Source: Macrosoma leucophasiata
Lineage: Eukaryota; Arthropoda; Insecta; Lepidoptera; Hedylidae
Assembly (NCBI GenBank): GCA_036365455.1
Contig: JAWQUS010000017.1
Span: 5,270,001 to 5,334,000, forward strand
Reading direction: 5' to 3'
DNA length: 64,000 nucleotides
The notes under the pieces are model-generated. The model saw nothing but the letters and a program-made list of their open reading frames with translations, searched no databases and was not told the origin of the DNA. The translations under genes and the position numbers were made by a program. Positions within the stretch are counted from its first letter, which is position 1. The number at the start of each line of letters is the position of its first letter. Shown piece after piece: positions 52,045 through 64,000 of the stretch.

Positions 52045-52222
52045 TTAAAGATAGAAAGACAATCTGCGCAAAAACAGAAGTCAAAATACTTTGTCATTCG
52101 AAACTGCGACGCCTGACATAACCATCTAATTGAAACACGATAGTGGTGAACACTGTATTTGGTGGCAGGGCAGAAATATTTGGTAAAGCTTAATGGGAGA
52201 CTGAAACTCTATCCACCGGCAA
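52045..52222 (-). repeat. SINE family A, old copy
   Basis: Worn version next to a young one: CAGAAGTCAAAATACTTTGT, GAAACACGATAGTGGTGAAC, GTATTTGGTGGCAGG, AAACTCTATCCACCGG. Confidence 0.5.
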
Positions 52223-52229
52223 TCTACCG

Positions 52230-52310
52230 GTCCATTTTTCAGCCGTATGACGTCCATTGCTGATCCAAAGCCTTCCCAACAAATCGGATTGGCGATCGCA
52301 ATCTGGCAAT
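52230..52310 (-). repeat. LINE-type 3' end
   Basis: Sense (minus): GGGAAGGCTTTGGATCAGCA then ATGGACGTCATACGGCTGAA. Same motif as 34020-34085. Confidence 0.5.
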
Positions 52311-55300
52311 TACCGTTAAACGGTGAAAAACAGTTTCAAAAACACGATAAATCAAAACATAACTATTTTTAACGAAAAGCCATTACACAAAGATACGATC
52401 TACGTAATCACAATATTTATTTATACAAGATATCTACAATAGCGAACACTAAGAGTAATGAAGCATAAAAAACTAAATCGATATTTCAACATCGACCGCA
52501 TTCCGATGCGAGAGCGGCTTTCAATCAGTTTAATTAGATCGTGAAAAAGTATTTTGAACGATTCTAATAATAAACGCCGAGATATAAAATTATTGATTAT
52601 CGATTTTTATGTTTTATCGGTTATCGCAATTATCGATAGTTGTTGTAAAAGTGGTTCGGCAGCAAGGAAGATCCTGTATTGCAATATACTGCTTTTATGG
52701 TTTGTCCTGAATTAAAACGATTTAGTCCCTTCGCGTTTTTTTTTAACCAGGTCCATCCCTCATCCAGTTGGTACCTGTCTTTTTAAACGAATGCCATATG
52801 ATTAACAGGAGAATAAATATTATATATAAAAATAGTTTTGTTTCAATGGGTGAAGCCAACAAAGTATACTAACTAGTCTCAGAAAATGTAAATTTAAAGT
52901 TTTGTGACAATAAAGATATGGATCATATTTAATTTTGTATAAGATATAAATAGGCCTTTTAATTACTTGAAAAACACTTCAGAATTAGGAAACACAAGAT
53001 TAAAGAGAAAAACTGCAAGATAAAAAACGAAAGGGTGATGATGATATTAATTATGTCTTTCAAAAATAAATTATTATGAGTAAACACCTAAATTACCTGG
53101 TATGCAATACGTTGCCTGAAAGATTAAAATATATATTGAGAAGTGTCATAAAACTTGTATTCTGCAGAACGAACATAATTTATGAATACAAATGTTTACT
53201 TATTCAAAAATAAAAACTTTAGGTTTTATACGTACATTTATAGGTACAACCAAACAGTTTCGAAAGCGAAAGGATCAACAGAATCATTATTCGAAAACCC
53301 GAATGATACTAAATATTTGTACATTATTTATTAGCACGTCAATCTTTCATGAGCCCGTCTCATTTTAACGGTATGCACTTAGAATTTCTCTCGCAGCGAT
53401 GCTACGGTGAAAGAAGCGAAGAAGAATGCGGTCGTGGACTGCGGATTCTGACCCCTACTCTCGGTTGCGCATAGATATCTGCAATGTGAATATAACTCGA
53501 AGCATTCAGTCGAATTATCTGGAGAGAAACTGGGATTTGAATTGGACGTATAATAGATTTTTTTTAATAGAACAGTTCTATTCGAGACGGCCGTAATTTG
53601 TTTTACCGGACAGTTGATGAGCGCAAAAGGGCTCTGTGAGCGAACTTTTTTGTATTGAAATGTTTAAATATGCATTTTCGACGAGCATTAAAATGATAAA
53701 ATATGAACGTAAACTCCAACATTACATTGGCTCTGCCTCCAACAAACTATTTCTTTTCACTACGTTCCGAATAAATTCTTTGGCGAGGTTACGCGATTAT
53801 TTTTCCTGTAGAACCATGACTTATTTTATTTTCAGTTATTTATTATTTAAGTCTATTGTTGTATGTTTATTCATTCATCATCAACCTTAGAATTTTATTT
53901 AGTATCATGCCAGTTACCATTTTTCCATGATGCTATGTGTCTGTCATTACTGCGTGTAGTAGAGTTCTTGTCATCTTTTACTTAACATATATCTGAGATG
54001 CCTATCGAAATTGCTTTCGTCATTGAATGAAATTTGACTGAATCATACATTTTACCTCTAGATAGATTTATCGTTATCATAATCATGGACTTTTATTCTA
54101 TCATCAAGAGAAAATAATGTTTGATGGCGACATCAAATAGAATCGCTAAGGTTGTGAAGATATCGAATAATAAGTATATAGAATTAATATATTTGCATGG
54201 GATCAGCATTGTTCTGTATCTACAGTATTATGGATAGTAGGTATTATCTATTATAAATAAACATTAATTGATATCAATATTATTCACAACTCATACATAT
54301 TGGTATATTCAAGTATAATTATAATTGTTTCCACTATGGTAACTACGCTAGTTTTATGATATAAACGGAATGTTAACATGCTTTATGGTTGTTTATAACT
54401 TAATTCTCAATATTACACTTGATTATGAGTTTATATCGAGATTTATAAATATTTCTATAGGTATTTTGTTTAACACAATTAATTCTTGATATACTGGTTC
54501 CGAGTGTGTTTAGAATGATTTCACAAAATTAAAATTACATCAAATTCAAAAATTGGCAATGAAATGAGTTCTCAACTGGTTTAATATTATTATTCATATT
54601 TGTGGTTTCTAGGACAAAAAATGTAAAAAAATGTGGAAGTCTTAATAATATATTTAACCTAATGCGAGAGATTCAATCACAAAAAGAAGCAGCAATTAGA
54701 AAAGAAAAGTAACCATTTAAAAAAAAATAGGTAGTTAGGAAAAGTGTTATTTTATTATATAATATTATTTCTACAAGAATAATAAAAAAGACAATGTGTA
54801 AAAACACAGTTGACATTAAAAAAAACTTTCTTAAGAGAACATTCTTACAAAACACTGTTGTTCAATGAGAACTTTACAAAAGCGATTAACAACAGTGGTA
54901 GGGGTCATATTTCTTGCGGTCGTTTCGTTTGCTACTACCAGTGTTAGAACAGTCGCTAAGTCACAATGTATCAATATCATGTTATTCTATATCGATCCCC
55001 TTTTAAGATATTGTTAACAACTTATCCCAGTAGCAGTGGTTTTAATGTTAGTCTTCGTAATTGGATTTTTTATTTTCTTTACACCGTCCGTTACTTTGTT
55101 AACCAAGAAAGTAACAGTCACCAATTTTAAATCACTATTATTTATTGTTCTATTGGGGGTCGAACCAATCAATCCTATAAAGATACTTTGCATCTTTTTT
55201 TTAATGAACAAAGTGTTACTTGTAAGCTGATATAGTGGAAGAAACTTATTCTTTTCTTCGTTATTATTTGTTAGAAGACAACTGCAGTGTATAAACTATT

Positions 55301-55589
55301 ACAAAGGTTTTGTAAGATTTACTAGACGTAGATACTCAACTCGGCATCTGATATCCACAGATCATCCGCAGCGATAACGCAAATCAGATTAAATTATAAT
55401 GATGTTCAATATGCTTTCAGTGCAAAACAAAAACTAAATTGCAATGATACTTTCTCCAAATAGGCACGTCGGCGCAAAAGCCGAGTCCTCTCTGGTTACG
55501 CCAATGAATATAGCTCCAACGCTAATTGTACGAAACAATTTCTAAACGGTTTATATTGTAAAGGTAGACTTAGAAAAGACTGCGTTAAG
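52311..55589. other. No gene seen; AT-rich
   Basis: No exon, RNA or clear repeat recognised. 53390-53470 is a short GC-richer patch (CGCAGCGATGCTACGGTGAA) without identity. Confidence 0.4.
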
Positions 55590-55665
55590 ACGCAGTGGCA
55601 GAGTTCCGCTGTCGAAGCTCAAGGTCGTCACCACCGCATTACCTTATCTATTTAGCGCGACATAC
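55590..55665 (+). repeat. SINE family A, 5' fragment, worn
   Basis: CAGTGGCAGAGTTCCGCTGT then CGTCACCACCGCATTACCTT. Only the first about 75 bp. Confidence 0.55.
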
Positions 55666-56744
55666 AGACTCGTAATAACTAACTAACAAATTAGGCTTGA
55701 AGCCTATCCGTAGTCGCGTATTCGCGTTAGTCGCGTATCTCTTCTATACCATTAAATTGCCTTCATCGCAGCGGCTTGTAACTAACTTTAAAGTTTGCCT
55801 TTATTGGAAGCGAAAATGGCAGCTTTCGTTTTTTGACATAAAAGTAAAACTGAAGGTTACCACATCTTAATGCCCCCATTGTCCTATATGTACTAGACAG
55901 GACACTCCTCTTGGTAGCACGGTTCCAGTTTCCAGAAGTCAATTTGTCACTCTTTGATATAATAACATGATAACACGACGAAGAGACGTCTGGCATAAAA
56001 ACGGAACTTGCACTTGTTTCCGGTGTCTTCTCTAAATGTTAACCTCATTGGATGCTCCAAATTATTTTACCTATGTTCTCTCAAGTAGAACTTTTATTAT
56101 AAAACATTTTTTATGAAACTGACGTATCGTAGCGTATCATTCGCTACTTCGTCCCGTCTAGAGCAGCCTTAGTGAGCAACACATCATTTCAGTTAGCGGC
56201 TAGCTTCAAAGGAATGCTTGGCTGATGGTTGGAGTAAGCCATGCGTACAGTAAATACAGTGAGTGGCCCTTTATTGTCTGTGTATTCACGGCTTTTACCT
56301 GATATGTGCGGTACACATTATACGTTTAAGTACTCGTTGCGCTGCGCTGTTGGTACTGGGAAAACGAAGACGCAAATGTTTCTTTGTGAATTAAACTTAA
56401 TTACTTAAATGTGTCTTTACAAACTTTTCTATTCTCCTAACCTTTTTCATTCGTTTGATCTTTTATTCATAACTAAGTAAATGAAAAATTATTTCATTGT
56501 TCCTTGTGATCAACAAAAAAATCGTGTTCTTTAGTGTATTTTCCACTTAAAAGTATTATATACCGATCACATTACTAATCTTTTTTGTATGTGAAAATAA
56601 AATGAAAATATATTTATTTGCCAAAAACAGAGTAACAGTACACAATAACTGTGGCCCTCACACTAGACTCAGGTCTGTGTTGTGAAGTGCCAGACAAAAC
56701 AACTGTATTAACAAACATAGCAATTCGGTTGACACAAGATTTTA
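55666..56744. other. No gene seen
   Basis: Mixed composition. 56090-56280 has somewhat higher complexity. No open frame with a recognisable domain or signal peptide on the minus strand. Confidence 0.35.
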
Positions 56745-56905
56745 ATTTTGACGTGACAACGTCTTAAATTAGGTTGCGGCTCGGAGTCACTCATGAAAAA
56801 GTGTAACGCCCGGTAACGTAACGATGAGTCACCGAACGAGAGAGAGGCCTGCCAGACCGGCGAATGCCTTTCTACCGAGAAAAAGACGTTGTCACGTAAA
56901 ATCTT
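56745..56905. mobile_element. Compact inverted-repeat element, about 150 bp
   Basis: ACGTGACAACGTCTT (56751-56765) is matched in inverted orientation by AAGACGTTGTCACGT (56884-56898), with ATTTT outside each. The interior is GC-rich (GGTTGCGGCTCGGAGTCACT, ACGCCCGGTAACGTAACGAT). MITE-like; superfamily not identified and the true ends may lie farther out. Confidence 0.6.
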
Positions 56906-58400
56906 CGCCCGTAAAACCGACTTTATCTAAACCTATTTCTTTCTTTTTGGTAAAAACACTGTTATACACATAATATTACAAGTACCTTGTTATAATTATT
57001 CCATATATTAAATATAATTATATGTGGGTATAATTAATGGTAAATATACAACATGTAACGGGAATAATGCACACTATCTAACACCTCGATTAGAAAATCG
57101 AGCTATAATCATAATACATGAACTGAAATTACAGGTTTATGTATTTAATATTTTTTATTTAAGAAATAAGTTGTCCTCAATTTGTACGAACAGTATGCAC
57201 ACCCTATGCATACTTACTCTACCTCTACCTACGGCCTACCTACACATAAAATGCGAATCGAAAATTTACGTAGCGTAAGTTGCGTACCTTTATTTAACAC
57301 TCGCTAGTAATGAGATTAATTTTTATTTTCCACTATTTTATTTTCGGGTTGTACATTCAATCCTGTTACACGTTGTATATAAATGTATATATATATATAT
57401 ATATACATAATAATTTTATGTAACAATTTTATTACTATTAGTATACATTTCAAAATCTCTTTTTAATAAAATTTAAAGTATCTATTTGAAAGTTAAGGAT
57501 TTCTTCCTATCTATCTGACTCGTATCAAAGAAATTTACAAATTATGAAAAAAAAACCAGCTTTGTCTGCCTGCGTAAGTATAGATAGTAGGTATAGACAA
57601 GCTAATAGCTCAAGAACTATGTGGTAACGCGTATAGTATTTGAAATTTATTGCTGATTTAATTATTAATGTTGATCTTAAGTACACTATATATCTTTCTA
57701 TTCATTTTCACTATACTTTAGCTTTATCTTAAGAGACTTATATTTATCATGCCAACGACATCAATCGATACAAAATAGCATTCCACTCAAATCACAATTC
57801 AATGCTTTGTCGATTAAATTAATCTATTCTGCTATTCCTTGACGACACATTGATTCTAGCATTGAATAAATTAAAATATTTAAACACAGTATCGTTGTCG
57901 ATTAATGAAGCCAATTACAATATTTGTGGAATTTCTAGTTATTTATTAACGGCTTAAAAATTACAAATTTCATTTTACAGTTGAGCGTAATATTTTCGAT
58001 AGAATTTGAACTGTATATTGTTAAAATAAAGTTCACAATTATTACAAAGACGAGAATACAAATACAAAGGTCGGTGGCCGAATGTCATAGTGTTTGGAAA
58101 CGCACAATTTTTCTTGAGTGTGTATTTTTACATCAATATTGTTATTGGATTTGACAGAATCGAATGGAAGTCGATTTTAGGCGTAATTGTGTTTGTATAA
58201 ATAAATTAATCTTGTTTCTCTTGGTTGATATATTGTTTGTCATTTCGGTTGAGTGCTTTGCTTCTTTATCTAAGATTAAAAATTAAGTACTCTTCATCAG
58301 TTTGATGTTTCAAGCCATTCTGTTTCACTTGACGACAGTTGACGTGTTAAATATTTGGCTATATTAACATTAAAGGTCATTTGATACTATTGTTTTACTA
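56906..58400. other. No gene seen; AT-rich with (TA)n
   Basis: A (TA)n microsatellite lies at about 57385-57406. Nothing else recognised. Confidence 0.45.
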
Positions 58401-58585
58401 TCTTAATATATATAAATCTCGTGTCACAATGTTTGTCCTCAATGGACTCCTAAACCACTTAACCGATTATAATAAAATTCGCACACCATGTACAGTTCGA
58501 TCCAACTTGAGAGATAGGATAGCTTACATTACGCTATGACTAATAGGAGCAGAGCAGCGCGGGCGAAGCCGGGGCGGGCCGCTAG
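58401..58585 (+). mobile_element. 185-bp Helitron, young copy
   Basis: A|TCTTAATATATATAAATC ... GGGGCGGGCCGCTAG|T: inserted between A and T with TC and CTAG ends. Four differences from 7900-8084. Confidence 0.88.
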
Positions 58586-58599
58586 TATTTTATAAAAAT

Positions 58600-58740
58600 G
58601 AATGTGGCATATAAGCTTGCTTGCAGTTTGCAGATACTTAGCAAGTGTCAATACAGATGCGTCACTCTTAAGATTTGCTTTCACCGATATTTGGAAACAT
58701 TACATTACCATCCATTACCACTGGATACTAATATATTTAC
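58600..58740 (-). repeat. SINE family A, very worn
   Basis: ATGAATGTGGCATATAAGCT... ACAGATGCGTCACTCTTAAG follows the order of reversed SINE A but with many changes. Confidence 0.4.
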
Positions 58741-58834
58741 AATTCAGTCTTTACTACACCTAACAAGATACCCCTAGGGTGCCAGTTGTTAGAAGCTGGT
58801 CATAATTTCCGGGGCGGCCAATCAAAAAAATTTA

Positions 58835-59000
58835 ACTTTTATAGGCTAACTCTAAGGTTAAATTTTCACATGTCATTAATAGTCCTATAAATACGCTATG
58901 CAATGATTTCGCGGTCGCATCTTCAGTAAATGTTATTTTTAAATTTGACAAAAACCATAACTCTAATCACTATTGTGGTGCAACCGAACCTTAAGGTCGT
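58835..59000. mobile_element. MITE family J, worn copy (tentative)
   Basis: AACTCTAAGGTTAAATTTTC then ACATGTCATTA on the left and CTATTGTGGTGCAACCGAAC then CTTAAGG on the right resemble the J ends. Pairing is weak. Confidence 0.35.
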
Positions 59001-59489
59001 AAAAGCCTAGTTAAACGATTCCATGCTGTCTATTTATCAAAACCAGTATAGTAAGTATCTCATAAACAATAGATCAACGTGGGAACGAATTTTCTATGGC
59101 CTGTACCGTTCTTCATAACCTGATATTGAAAGGATTCTAGAATTGATGGAATTTGAATACCCATATTTTTTCTAAATTATTGATGTTCTTGATCATCAAA
59201 TGATCGTTGACATTATTTAATATTACAAAATGTATATTAAACTATTCATTAGGATAAGGACATATTGAAATTCTTAGCCAAATTTACATTTACACGTGTC
59301 TTGTACAAGATAAGTTGCAAATTGATGTAAACGCAACGCATCGCACGCATAGCTTAGCAAATAATATGTTTATATATATATTTTTATGAAGGGCGTAAGT
59401 ACAATTGGTATTTTTGAATTTTTCAACAGTTTCTCAGTGTCATCATTGGAGTTATTTAATGTAACTGGCGATGTCAATAGGGTCGTCAT
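59001..59489. other. No gene seen
   Basis: AT-rich, featureless. Confidence 0.4.
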
Positions 59490-59580
59490 CAATTACATAG
59501 GGCGAAACTTGGGCGATGGTGTTTATGTGTCACGCATTTACTACTACCTACCCCGTCGGGAAATACAGGCCTGATGTTAC
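59490..59580 (+). repeat. SINE/LINE 3'-end block
   Basis: CGCATTTACTACTACCTACC then CCGTCGGGAAATACAGGCCT matches the shared 3' block of SINE E and the LINE at 9692-9919. Any 5' portion is unrecognisable. Confidence 0.45.
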
Positions 59581-60129
59581 GGTTTTACATGTTTTAAATA
59601 GGAATGACGTTGGTGGTTGGTGGCTGAGCGCTAGTAAGCTACGCTGAAATTCCGGTCTCAATTAGGTTTCTCCACTTTCCGAAGACTTCCATTGTACATT
59701 CGGAATAGCACATTATTATTGAACCTATTGAATTCGGATACTCAGTCCTTTAAAGAAACTTAAAACTCTTAACTAAAAAAATTTGCAAAAGGTATGAAGC
59801 TAAAAACTTAGATTTGTATTTAAAAAACATAATAATTTAACTCTTTTAAAAACACGATATAAATATTGATAAGGAGCATTTAAATCTTTAAAACGTTTAA
59901 AAACTATTAATTTAAAAACAGTTTTTAATCCCTTAACAACATTATCTTTAACATTTCAACATTAAAGTGTTTGACGACTAAACGTCTGTGTGTTAATTGA
60001 AGCGACTAATGAGTGAATATGCAAATTTGTGGATATGGTAATGAAAAAGTGGATATAATGGTGATTGGATATAGTTGATGTATGGTCGTAGAAATAGGGA
60101 TACAAGTGGAAGATATCGATGTTTTCTAT
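59581..60129. other. No gene seen
   Basis: AT-rich; no feature recognised. Confidence 0.4.
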
Positions 60130-60310
60130 TGCAAACTATTGTTCGTCAGTAGATCGTCGCGTGAGTGAAGCTCGCGGCATGGAAGCAGCACCGGGGTTGG
60201 CCCCCTCTGCTGCGGCTTCTTCTGGCCATGTAGGCCGGCGTTAGGTGCCCTTAGGTTGGTTAAGAGCTTTGATGGAGGAGGCACGCATCGCCAGTTGAGT
60301 CAGGATAGGG
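60130..60310. other. Isolated GC-rich island
   Basis: TCAGTAGATCGTCGCGTGAG then TGAAGCTCGCGGCATGGAAG, CACCGGGGTTGGCCCCCTCT and GTAGGCCGGCGTTAGGTGCC, followed by a T-rich run (60310-60390). It looks like the 5' end of a non-LTR element or SINE with a short ATG frame (MEAAPGLAPSAAASSGHVG, then stop). Not identified. Confidence 0.4.
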
Positions 60311-62579
60311 GCTCTTTTTTGTCCTTTTTTTTGTTTTTGCTTTTTTTAATATTTTTTTTCTATGTTTTTTTTTGTTTTTTTAGTACTTTTTTATTATGCT
60401 TGCTACTTCTCGTACCTCTTTTGACGTGCATACCTACATTGTAACCCTTTGTGCTCCCTTCGTGACAACCCCTAAAGATCTTAGCGTAAATATAAATACT
60501 TAGGTACATTTTATTTTGATTATTTAATATCTATCTTTTAATGACTTATAGTTTGACAGAACGGAACGGTGTCAGTTTCCATAAAAAATCCTAAAAAAAT
60601 ATATTGAATTACAAATTTAAATTGATTAGAATAAATAATTAGATGAAATAATTTTCAATTATCAATGTCTGTTTAGATGAAAAAAAAAAATAAATGCAGG
60701 AACACATTTTTTTTTTATTAGGTAAATTTTTTGCATCGAGTGACGTAGTTGTGATGAAAACATGTAGGTATTTCTTTAAAATTGACATGATAGTGTCAAT
60801 TTTAAAATAACTAGGATATCATGAAGCAATGTCCAAACATTAACAACAACTGGTATTTGTACCTACATATGTATAAAAGTCATAAAATACCTAACTTTCA
60901 TTTGTTTGATCCACGCATTACAAGCTTTTACGTTGTAAACGCTCTACCGCAACTTAGAAAACGTGTAAATGTCGTAATATGTGTATAGTACACAAGACTT
61001 GTTTAAAGTGCGGTCCAGTCAATATGGTTAAGTAGATGAATAAACACACTAACACGATAGTAGCGCACCTCCTAGAACAAACGTCTCGTGTTCATTTACA
61101 ACAAATATTTAATGTTGCACAAGTCATGAGAGGTAGCGGTCTCTTTATGACAGCGACGTAAATGATAAGTAAGATACGCACAGACATTTAGAGGTACTCG
61201 TATTTGTAGCACACAGCGCTCGTAATGTGACTCGCAATGTGTATGTAGAGTGAAGACGTTCACATTCGTGATGAGGGAAGTGTTTACTGGAGGAAAATGT
61301 ATATCGAGGCGTACGTTGCGAGGAGTGCCCGACTTGTGCCTGATCAATCCATCTTTAAAGATTCCTAAAAATAAATAATTGTAACTATATAATTATAACT
61401 TTTAATAAGTCTTGACAGTTCAATAGATTAATTGTAGGAACCACTATACCTACAATTTATCTGCAATATGGATGCTCAGATAATTTCTACAGTAGGGTGG
61501 ATATCACCAAGGCCTTAACAGAGTTGAATGCTAGCCATTAGATTGCATTTACCTTTAAATTCCAAGATATGCATACGGTTTATGCTGTTTATTACTAATT
61601 ACCCGAGGACCATTATTTGTTTGAGTATAAAAACATCAACTGTTACATTAAATTTTAGTTTAGCTCTAAGTTACGGTAACTGGGTTAATATATTATTATA
61701 ATGTCGGTGAAAACCACCCTAAGAACAGAGTAAATAATTATGAAGTTATGTTTTATAAATCTAATACCTACATAACCGCTAAGCAAAAACCGCTATTCCT
61801 GGCAATATAACTTTTAGCATTTAAAAAATGCTGTTTGTAACTGCTGATTTTCGAAACAGTACAACTCATATGAAGAGAAAGTTAGATTTCCAATAAGTAA
61901 ATTAAGTAATTTATCAAAAATATTAATTCTATTCCATCTTATTTCAAAACCTTAAAAAGTTTTTTAAGTGAACTATTTGATAAAATTATTAAAATGGTAG
62001 AAGTTTTAAGATTAAAATAATTTTTTTTAGTGGGTAAGTGTTTTTTTTGTAATAAGGAAAACTCTAAAAGAAATTATCCATCTATACAATTTCCAAAGCC
62101 CGCTTGCGTTTCCAAATTAAGCCATACAAGTAAGAAGCTAGAGAAACCCGCCGCATTACGTCCGCACAGCAGGGCGTCTCGGGCACATTTGAAATATTTC
62201 TTTTATTACATCCCCAACATTACTTGATGAATTTAAAACAATAACCAAAGATTCTGGGAGATATCGGATTCTTTTATGACGGGTACGGGTAAGGATTTTT
62301 GTTTGGTTTATTTTTAATTTTTAGGTTATGATTTTTAGTTTTGAGAGATCTTGAATATTAAAGACAGTTTTTTAAAACAAATTATGAAGATACTTATAAT
62401 GTATTCGTGTTTTCAAATCTCGATAGCAGTTAACAATCTTATCATTATAGCAGGTACTTATGGATGGTTAGTGAATAGCGTAGGTATGCTTGCTTATAGT
62501 CACAGCTACATAAAAAGAGCTTAGTAAAGAGTTTCTCATGAAACTAATAAACTTTTGTATCTGAGCTTGAAATTGTGGC
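60311..62579. other. No gene seen; AT-rich
   Basis: No exon, RNA or repeat recognised. A T-rich low-complexity run occupies 60310-60390. Confidence 0.4.
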
Positions 62580-62640
62580 ACCATGATAATGATGATGATA
62601 TCCACAGCTGGACAAAACGCTATCCCAACGATGCCCACAA
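62580..62640 (-). repeat. LINE-type 3' end with (ATC)n
   Basis: Sense (minus): GCGTTTTGTCCAGCTGTGGA then TATCATCATCATTATCATGG, like 34020-34085. Confidence 0.55.
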
Positions 62641-62649
62641 CAGGGTTGT

Positions 62650-62880
62650 GCGTTATTTGGGGAGAATATTCTAAAATCAGTACGCTTATCATGAGGATTC
62701 GTGATCGCTGTAGCCAACAGCTTTACCGCGGGACGCTGCTGCTCATCCCACGTTATTACATTTACTACCGCCTTATTCGCATGTTTGGATGATTGACTGC
62801 ATTAGCGGAATAATTCTCCACTTGGTAGGTAGGGTTTTCACGTCCCTACGCCTTACCTTTAGCGGCAGCAATAAAGAAAT
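62650..62880 (+). repeat. Repeat family D
   Basis: GGGACGCTGCTGCTCATCCC, ACGTTATTACATTTACTACC, GATTGACTGCATTAGCGG, TTCACGTCCCTACGCC; the same order of blocks as 49225-49450. Confidence 0.5.
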
Positions 62881-62928
62881 CTCATGCATTAATTAGATTT
62901 CAACTGGCTGTACCATAGTATTAACGAT

Positions 62929-63489
62929 CAGTGACGTAGCTAACATACGTGGCACCCGGGTCTGATGAGCAAAAAAAAAAAGGAAATGCTCGCCATTTTT
63001 TTTGTATCTTATTTTTTTTATGTACCTACCTATTAGAAGTGGTTAACAAGCATGCAGTTCAGATTGATGTTAAGTGATGTCTGCAGCCTATAGACATCCG
63101 AACAATGACCAGAGGTCAAAATGCAGATGCGTTGCAACTCCTGAGGCCTAAGGTGTTATGCCTCTGTGCCGGCAATTACAGGGCCGTACCATCTGACCGG
63201 AACACGATAGTGCTGAACACTACCATTTAGCGGCAAGTATATTAGATAATGCGGTGGTGCCTATGCCCGCGAGCTCCGTCACTGGAGCTCTATCACCAGT
63301 AAAATATTTCTCCATTCTCCACCGTTGTGAGCAAATTCTCTGTCTCTGGCGCTCCCTAGTATTATAAATGAGTAAGTGAGTTTTGTGTTGTGCTTAAACA
63401 ACTCAAATTTTGTTTATTTAAAGAGAGGGTGTCATCCCCAAACGGATGGCACCCGGCGCGGGCCCCGCCCCCCTATACCTACGCCACTG
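62929..63489. mobile_element. hAT-type MITE with 8-bp target duplication
   Basis: Flanked by TTAACGAT on both sides (62921-62928 and 63490-63497), a perfect 8-bp duplication. Ends are inverted: CAGTGACGTAGCTA left and, inverted, CAGTGGCGTAGGTA right, the classical hAT terminus; inner GGCACCCGG also pairs. A SINE A copy (63015-63301) sits inside, so the original element was about 275 bp. Confidence 0.88.
63015..63301 (-). repeat. SINE family A inside the hAT MITE
   Basis: Sense on minus, starting CTGGTGATAGAGCTCCAGTG; the tail is oligo-A (oligo-T at 63009-63018 on plus). Near full length and little diverged. Confidence 0.8.
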
Positions 63490-63497
63490 TTAACGAT

Positions 63498-64000
63498 CTT
63501 GTTAATGTTATTTCATGTAAAAAAGACATTGTAATGGCTACTTCATTGAGGCATCCGCGACATAACTGAAATAACGTGCCACACGCAGTTCTGATAAAAA
63601 GAAGCGAAACGATGTTTGCCGACGAAATTGCCAGCAATTTTGTGCAATCACCGAGATTTGATTCGCCTCCATTGTGAAATCGATATGATATCGATAATAA
63701 AGATCGATTGTTATTAACTTGTTACGGATTGTATTTTTTTATGGATAGTTATCAGATTTAATAAGTATTTAAGATGGTTTGTTTTATATTGATAGTTACC
63801 TATACAGATTCAGTAGAAGTTGTTAAATAATAATGAGATGTAAAATGAAAACATTTATCTACTTTGTTTTAGGCGCAATCATAATAGTAAGCTAATATAA
63901 GTACATACAAACTAGATATTTTGATACAAAACAAGTTTTGTCTCTTTGGGAGTGGGAGCAATATGGCTTCACGTCTCAGAAATCATCTCTTACCTATTTA
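63498..64000. other. Right end of window, no gene
   Basis: 63660-63710 has repeated ATCGATAT motifs (AATCGATATGATATCGATAA). Otherwise AT-rich and unremarkable. Confidence 0.4.

Noticed and set aside
44022..64000. BAMBI signal-peptide exon
   Set aside because: I looked on the minus strand for an ATG, a hydrophobic leader and a phase-1 GT donor and found no candidate convincing enough to report.

Overview
The window is animal nuclear DNA, most probably from a moth or butterfly (Lepidoptera). The evidence is two intron-rich genes with GT-AG exons, an AT-rich background, a nuclear tRNA gene, and a dense load of repeats of lepidopteran type: TC...CTAG Helitrons, tRNA-derived SINEs, truncated LINEs, Penelope-like elements and MITEs. 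No bacterial operons, CRISPR arrays or viral genes were seen. The species cannot be named from the sequence alone.

Genes. (1) 10744-24882, minus strand: a complete nine-exon gene for 4-hydroxyphenylpyruvate dioxygenase (tyrosine catabolism). The exons join in frame to 383 aa, and the three predicted iron ligands (His175, His258, Glu341) have the same 83/83 spacing as the human enzyme. (2) 30332-44021, minus strand: four exons of a BAMBI homologue, a kinase-less TGF-beta pseudoreceptor. They cover the cysteine-rich ectodomain, the membrane span and a short tail. The first exon, with the signal peptide, was not found and lies upstream (above 44021 or outside the window). (3) 50388-50468, minus strand: tRNA-Leu(AAG).

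Repeat layout. 0-10 kb is repeat-rich intergenic DNA with a tail-to-tail pair of LINE endonuclease copies (4264-6470), a freshly truncated LINE with a 12-bp target duplication (9692-9919), and several SINEs and Helitrons. In the dioxygenase gene, intron 5 holds a head-to-tail Penelope-like array (14550-20429): two full units differing at one observed base plus a truncated third, with a hammerhead-like motif in each junction and one short duplication around the whole block. Intron 4 holds a reversed Penelope terminal fragment and a pogo/Tigger-type remnant. Intron 8 holds a Harbinger-like MITE inserted in a SINE. BAMBI introns hold Helitrons (one ends 16 bp from a splice donor), palindromic MITEs and a LINE 3' end. 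44.6-49.2 kb is strikingly poor in repeats and is a candidate regulatory region. The right end (62.9-63.5 kb) holds a hAT-type MITE with a perfect 8-bp duplication and a SINE inside it.

The two host genes are unrelated in function. What unifies the window is the nesting of mobile elements, which gives a relative history of insertions. All family calls come from motif recognition by eye; no search was run. Boundaries of repeats are approximate except where target duplications or terminal motifs are stated.
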